Assembly (NCBI RefSeq): GCF_023028345.1
Contig: NZ_CP095487.1
Location: forward strand, 2,852,001 to 2,916,000
DNA from: Halorientalis marina
Lineage (GTDB): Archaea; Halobacteriota; Halobacteria; Halobacteriales; Haloarculaceae
DNA: 64,000 bases
Direction of reading: 5' to 3'
The position numbers were made by a program, and so were the translations under genes. Shown here in pieces: positions 60,910 to 64,000 of the stretch (within the stretch, counting starts at the first letter, position 1; each line of letters starts with the position of its first letter). The notes under the pieces are model-generated. The model saw only the letters and a list, made by a program, of their open reading frames with translations, was not told the DNA's origin and did not search any database.

Positions 60910-61497
60910 TCAGTCCCGGTCCTCGACGTCGCGGCGCATCGCGATCTCGAACCAGGGACAGAGGCGGAGCTGGCGGTACCACCGCGGGTGTTCGTGGAGC
61001 CGGTCGTAGGGGACCCACATCAGGCCGCCGACCTCCTCGGGGTCGGGGTCGAGCGACCGGTCGGTGAGCGTCGCCTGCAGGACGGCACAGACCTCGTACT
61101 CCAGGCCCTCGTTCATGTAGTAGCGTTTGTACTCGAAGCGGTCGGTCACCCGGAGGTCCTCGTACTGGTCGGGCGTGACGCCCAGTTCCTCGTCGAGGCG
61201 CTGGCGGGTGGCGTCGGTCTGGGACTGGCCCTGCACGGGGTGGGACGCGACGGTACCGTCCCAGTAGGTGTCCCAGAGGCGCTTGTCCGGGCTGCGCTGG
61301 GCGAGGAGGATGTTGTCGTCCTCGTCGAAGAGCAGGGCGGTGAACGCGCGGTGGCGGATGCCGTCGCCGGTGTGGGCCGCCAGCCGGTTCGCCGTGCCCT
61401 GTTCGTTGTCGTCGGCGTCGACCACGACCACGTCCTCGCCCGCGTTCTCGTGGTCGAGGCCGTCGTCGCCCACCTGTCCCGAGTCGTCCGTAGTCAT
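60910..61497 (-). CDS. idi: Isopentenyl-diphosphate delta-isomerase, type I
   Basis: 195 residues. It isomerises IPP to DMAPP for archaeal lipid and carotenoid synthesis. RHRAFTALLFDEDDNILLAQRS, KRLWDTYWDGTVASHPVQGQS and RQRLDEELG (Nudix-like Glu) match the type I enzyme; active-site Cys is replaced in the conserved TNTxCSHP loop by TVASHP, while the Glu of YYMNEGLEYEV is kept. About 20 acidic residues precede the domain. Archaea usually use a type II (FMN) enzyme, but haloarchaea are known to carry both. A downstream membrane gene is not coupled. Confidence 0.87.
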   Translation of the reverse strand: MTTDDSGQVGDDGLDHENAGEDVVVVDADDNEQGTANRLAAHTGDGIRHRAFTALLFDEDDNILLAQRSPDKRLWDTYWDGTVASHPVQGQSQTDATRQRLDEELGVTPDQYEDLRVTDRFEYKRYYMNEGLEYEVCAVLQATLTDRSLDPDPEEVGGLMWVPYDRLHEHPRWYRQLRLCPWFEIAMRRDVEDRD

Positions 61498-61569
61498 GAC
61501 TCACCCATCGGCAGAGGGGTTCAACTAACTTTCGAGGTCGACTCGCCCACGCGAGCGGTGCTCTCGCTA

Positions 61570-61661
61570 ACCCCGGCCGTTCGTCCAGAATCAGCCTTCG
61601 TCACATCCTGTGAAGCGGCTGCGGTTCGCAGGGCTCACCCCAGCCGCTCGTCCAGAATGAG
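61570..61661. repeat. Imperfect 25-bp direct repeat and hairpin at the 3' end of lrp
   Basis: 61570-61594 and 61637-61661 match at 22 of 25 positions. The second copy encodes the last residues of Lrp (LILDE-type end), the first lies just beyond its stop. An 8-bp perfect inverted repeat, AGCGGCTG (61614-61621) and CAGCCGCT (61641-61648), overlaps the end of lrp and could be a terminator hairpin. Confidence 0.5.
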
Positions 61662-62048
61662 ACGAGTCTTCGTGTTCACGACCTCGTCGAGTTCCCGGGC
61701 CCGCGTGATGAGTTCGTTGACGCGCTCGGTGTCGGCGGCGTCGACGACGAGTACGATGTCCTCGTCGCCGGAGACCTGCCAGACGAAATCGACCTCCTTC
61801 CACTCGATGATGCGGTCGGCCACGGCCGCCGTGTCCACGTTCACGTCGACGCTGAGTTCGATCATCGACTTGACGTTGCCCGTCGACGTCGACACGGTGA
61901 ACCGCTCGATGATCCCCTCCTCGACCAGCCGTTCGACGCGGTTGCGGACCGTCCCCTCCGAAGTCCCGACCCGGTCCGCTATCTCCGTGTACGGCGTCCG
62001 CGCGTCGCGGCGCAGGATGCTCAGTATCTCCCGGTCCAGCTCGTCCAT
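61635..62048 (-). CDS. Lrp/AsnC family transcriptional regulator
   Basis: 137 residues. N-terminal winged HTH (LDREILSILRRDARTPYTEIADRVGTSEGTVRNRVERLVEEGII) and C-terminal RAM ligand-binding domain (~65-137). The start at 62048 was chosen at MDELDREIL; the longer frame (62072) extends past the promoter. It is divergent from carA with a shared 101-nt control region that holds two short palindromes, so it may regulate itself and carA. Ligand is unknown, possibly an amino acid. Confidence 0.93.
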   Translation of the reverse strand: MDELDREILSILRRDARTPYTEIADRVGTSEGTVRNRVERLVEEGIIERFTVSTSTGNVKSMIELSVDVNVDTAAVADRIIEWKEVDFVWQVSGDEDIVLVVDAADTERVNELITRARELDEVVNTKTRLILDERLG

Positions 62049-62149
62049 TGAGGTGTGTTCCTTCTCACCCACCTCACTTGAGGATTGCGAAATTCGTAAC
62101 TCAGTTTCGAAAGCAACACTTATGAACGGCGACCGGTACGTATCTCGTA
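62049..62149. promoter_or_regulatory. Divergent lrp-carA control region with palindromes
   Basis: Two AT-containing palindromes lie between the genes: CGAAATTCG (62088-62096) and TTTCGAAA (62105-62112), centres ~16 nt apart. Another near-palindrome, CCTCACTTGAGG, is at 62072-62083. CACTTATGAAC (~62117-62127), ~28 nt before ATG 62150, is a TATA element for leaderless carA. The palindromes overlap the BRE side of this TATA and may bind the Lrp protein. Confidence 0.5.
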
Positions 62150-63190
62150 ATGTCGGACGCCTACATCGCCGTGGAGGGCGGCCGCGTCGTCGAGGCGCGC
62201 GCCCGCGCTCCCGGGACGACCCGCGGGGAACTGGTATTCACGACTGCGTACACCGGCTACGAAGAGAGTCTGACGGACCCCTCCTACGAGGAGCAGATTC
62301 TGACGTTCTCGTACCCGCTGATCGGCAACTACGGCGTCCGAGAGGAGCGCTTCGAGTCCGACCACGTCCAGCCTAACGGCGTCGTCTCCCGCGAACTCAC
62401 CGACGACGTGGCCGAGTGGCTCGAAAGCGAGGGCGTCCCCGCCGTCGACCACCTCGACACGCGCGACCTCGTCACCTCCATCCGCGACGAGGGGGCGAAA
62501 AAGTGCGGCATCGCCGCCGGCCCCGACGCCACCGAGGAGGACGCGCTGGCCGAACTCGAGAAGTGCGAGCACATGAGCGACCACACGGATATCGGCGCGC
62601 AGGTCAGCGTCGGCGAGCAGGTCACCTACAACGAGGACGGCGACGGCGCTTCCGTCGCCCTCGTCGACTGCGGCGCCAAGGGCTCGATCATCGACTCCCT
62701 GCTTGAGCGCGACGCCGTCGTCACCGTCCTCCCCTACGACGCCACCGAGGACGACGTGGCCGCCGTCGACCCCGACCTGCTGTTCGTCTCCAACGGCCCC
62801 GGCGACCCCGAGAACTTCGAGCGCGCCGAGTCGCTGGTCGACGCCTACGTCGGCGAGACGCCCATCGCGGGCATCTGTCTCGGCCAGCAGGTCGTCGCCA
62901 ACGCCCTCGGTGGCTCCACCGAGAAGATGGAGTTCGGCCACCGCGGCGTGAACCAGCCCGTCCGCGACCTCCGGACCGACCGCGTGGTCATGACCACCCA
63001 GAACCACGGCTACTCCGTCGCCGAACCCGGCGACCTCGAAGTCACGCAGGTCAACGTCAACGACGACACCCCCGAGGGCCTGGAGAACGACGACCTCGAC
63101 GTCATCACGCGCCAGTACCACCCCGAGGCCAACCCCGGCCCGCACGACTCGCTCGACTTCTTCGACGACGTGCTGGCGATGACCCAGTAG
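62150..63190 (+). CDS. carA: Carbamoyl-phosphate synthase small subunit
   Basis: 346 residues. It hydrolyses glutamine and passes ammonia to the large subunit CarB for pyrimidine and arginine synthesis. The N-terminal domain has FTTAYTGYEESLTDPSY and SYPLIGNYGV. The amidotransferase domain has SNGPGDPENF, GICLGQQV (Cys nucleophile), HRGVNQPV, TTQNHGYSV, and YHPEANPGPHDS (His, Glu). Start ATG 62150 sits ~28 nt after a TATA element. carB is not downstream; an intergenic hairpin cluster follows. Confidence 0.97.
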   Translation: MSDAYIAVEGGRVVEARARAPGTTRGELVFTTAYTGYEESLTDPSYEEQILTFSYPLIGNYGVREERFESDHVQPNGVVSRELTDDVAEWLESEGVPAVDHLDTRDLVTSIRDEGAKKCGIAAGPDATEEDALAELEKCEHMSDHTDIGAQVSVGEQVTYNEDGDGASVALVDCGAKGSIIDSLLERDAVVTVLPYDATEDDVAAVDPDLLFVSNGPGDPENFERAESLVDAYVGETPIAGICLGQQVVANALGGSTEKMEFGHRGVNQPVRDLRTDRVVMTTQNHGYSVAEPGDLEVTQVNVNDDTPEGLENDDLDVITRQYHPEANPGPHDSLDFFDDVLAMTQ

Positions 63191-63216
63191 TACCGTTTTC
63201 CGACTCGGGTGTCCCC

Positions 63217-63328
63217 GGCCGACGCCGTCGGCCTGCAGGAACCGGACTCCGCTCACGGGCGCTACGCGCCCGGTATGCACACGAGTGACTGTACGGGACG
63301 AGCGTGCGCTCGTCAGCGTTGCTCTGAC
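63217..63328. repeat. Cluster of four perfect inverted repeats after carA
   Basis: GGCCGAC-GCC-GTCGGCC (63217-63233), CGGGCG-ctacg-CGCCCG (63256-63272), GACGAGCG-TG-CGCTCGTC (63297-63314) and GTCAG-cgttgct-CTGAC (63312-63328). Each could form a stable hairpin in RNA or cruciform DNA. The first is 27 nt after the carA stop and could end transcription; the series resembles intergenic palindrome clusters of haloarchaea. 63329-63437 shows no further gene. Confidence 0.6.
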
Positions 63329-63437
63329 GGAGAACCGCCTCACTCGCCCCCCTCGTTCGGCGGACGCTGGTGCTCAGTTCAGAGGAAAACTTTAGCACTG
63401 ACCCAGCGACTGCCATTCTCCCGACGCGGGGTGATGC

Positions 63438-63680
63438 TTACAGAGACAGTATGAGCGTGAGTAGCCAACTGCTTCCGACAAGGGGCGGGGCTGCGGTCGT
63501 AGACGTGGTCGGTTCAGTCGGGGGATTCCGGAAGAGTATTTCATACAAGAAAAGCGTCGCTACCAGACTCCCACCAGCGAGCCCCTGATGAATCTCGATC
63601 AGGGGGTGAACACTCGCTGCTACACCAGCGAGCATCACCGCAGCGATCGCTATCAGCATCCGGTCGTAGTAATCGAACAT
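63438..63680 (-). CDS. Small two-TM membrane protein
   Basis: 80 residues, starting MFDYYDRMLIAIAAVMLAGVAAS. Two hydrophobic segments (about 8-25 and 35-50) and a LFRNPPTEPT segment I recall as typical of a conserved small haloarchaeal membrane protein. The C-terminal 20 residues are hydrophobic again, perhaps a third segment. Function unknown. It lies on the reverse strand between carA and the partial gene at the edge. Base composition starts to fall here. Confidence 0.7.
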   Translation of the reverse strand: MFDYYDRMLIAIAAVMLAGVAASVHPLIEIHQGLAGGSLVATLFLYEILFRNPPTEPTTSTTAAPPLVGSSWLLTLILSL

Positions 63681-63844
63681 CTTTATTCGATAGTTTGACA
63701 GACACGAGCAAATGCTGCCCGCTGGTTCCCGCTCACTGAGAATGCGGGACAGGGGCCGTCGTCACCGATCTGCGCTGTGCTCTATTCGCGCTTTGCATAC
63801 AGCACGCCGTTCTTGATAGGAGAACGCGTCCACAGTGTTTTGCT
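63681..63844. other. Lower-G+C intergenic stretch before the HNH-repeat gene
   Basis: 164 nt with more A+T than the window average. I see no gene in it. A TTTATTCGATAG patch near 63682-63693 just upstream of the small membrane gene on the reverse strand can be its promoter. Confidence 0.4.
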
Positions 63845-64000
63845 ATGACCAGGGAAGACAAGTGTATCCACGCACTGCGAGAAACTGCACAGATACTTGG
63901 AAAGTCACCAACGAAGGCAGAATACGAGGAGGTCGGATTGCAACCTGCTCCAGGGAAAATCCCCCGTAACACGGAGGGATGGAACGCTGCGAAGGAAGCG
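63845..64000 (+). CDS. Partial homing-endonuclease-associated repeat protein (runs off right edge)
   Basis: An open frame of 52 codons from ATG 63845 to the window end with no stop. The residues CIHALRETAQILGKSPTKAE then YEEVGLQPAP and EGWNAAKEA follow the homing-endonuclease-associated repeat (HNH_repeat) pattern: a helix ending LGKSPT, then a spacer, then W-N-x-A-K. Such repeats occur in multiple copies in haloarchaeal HNH-type or DNA-binding proteins. Base composition is lower in G+C than in the rest of the window. The reverse-strand frame over the same region is less convincing. Confidence 0.65.
   Translation, partial: MTREDKCIHALRETAQILGKSPTKAEYEEVGLQPAPGKIPRNTEGWNAAKEA

Noticed and set aside
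63733..63972. 79-codon frame on the - strand at the right edge
   Set aside because: Low-complexity-free but unrecognisable; the + strand frame from 63845 carries the HNH-repeat pattern and continues to the window end.

Overview
The window is a stretch of chromosome from a halophilic archaeon of class Halobacteria. It is G+C-rich. Its proteins are very acidic, lipoproteins carry Tat signals with lipoboxes, and TATA boxes about 25-30 nt before start codons imply leaderless mRNAs. It also has archaeal or haloarchaeal hallmark genes: HMG-CoA reductase, a SAMP1-type small modifier, GatD, split GMP synthetase, DUF63, DUF5802, a DUF5817-like zinc ribbon and a type II methionine aminopeptidase. A Haloarcula-like lineage is plausible but not proven. 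Genes are tightly packed. I see no rRNA, tRNA, CRISPR array or intact insertion sequence.

Layout. 0-10 kb: the start of nadA; a Tat lipoprotein, a membrane spermidine-synthase-like protein and DUF2617 as one unit; a beta-helix/zinc-ribbon protein; a pentapeptide-repeat ion channel; PhoD phosphatase; HMG-CoA reductase. 10-22 kb: small membrane proteins and zinc ribbons, cupin, lipoproteins, isocitrate dehydrogenase, methionine aminopeptidase, HIT protein, CDF transporter, CDKAL1/MtaB-type tRNA methylthiotransferase, a second membrane spermidine-synthase paralogue, deoxyribose-phosphate aldolase and DUF63. 22-31 kb: a membrane-tethered winged-helix protein, uridine phosphorylase, and an ion/stress block of HPP-Usp fusion, K+ channel and two coupled RCK_C membrane proteins, then SAMP1. 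31-44 kb: Spo0M, GNAT and GatD, an ArsR-type regulator with a secreted low-complexity protein, DUF1405, DUF5802 with a Vms1-like release factor, a DUF1611/epimerase pair (probable D-glutamate use), NhaC antiporter and a GCS2-type ligase.

44-50 kb is the most unusual part. A full-length archaeal-type threonyl-tRNA synthetase homologue has lost its catalytic and zinc residues but keeps an editing domain and an anticodon-binding domain. Next to it are two tandem MinD-like ATPases and a complete bacterial-type ThrRS. 50-64 kb: PspA, a hydrolase, pyrG-guaAb, small metabolic genes, a MoaB protein with a His/Asp-rich N-terminus built partly by a 33-bp tandem duplication, a quinone-oxidoreductase-like dehydrogenase, a 7TM sensor kinase, SDR, type I IPP isomerase, and divergent lrp/carA. 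The right edge is less G+C-rich and begins a homing-endonuclease-associated-repeat protein.

Themes: nucleotide metabolism (pyrG, guaAb, carA, deoC, udp), isoprenoid lipid synthesis (hmgA, idi), translation quality (thrS and its pseudo-paralogue, gatD, Vms1-like, MtaB, map) and membrane or ion homeostasis. Many long antisense reading frames exist because of codon bias; they were treated as shadows.
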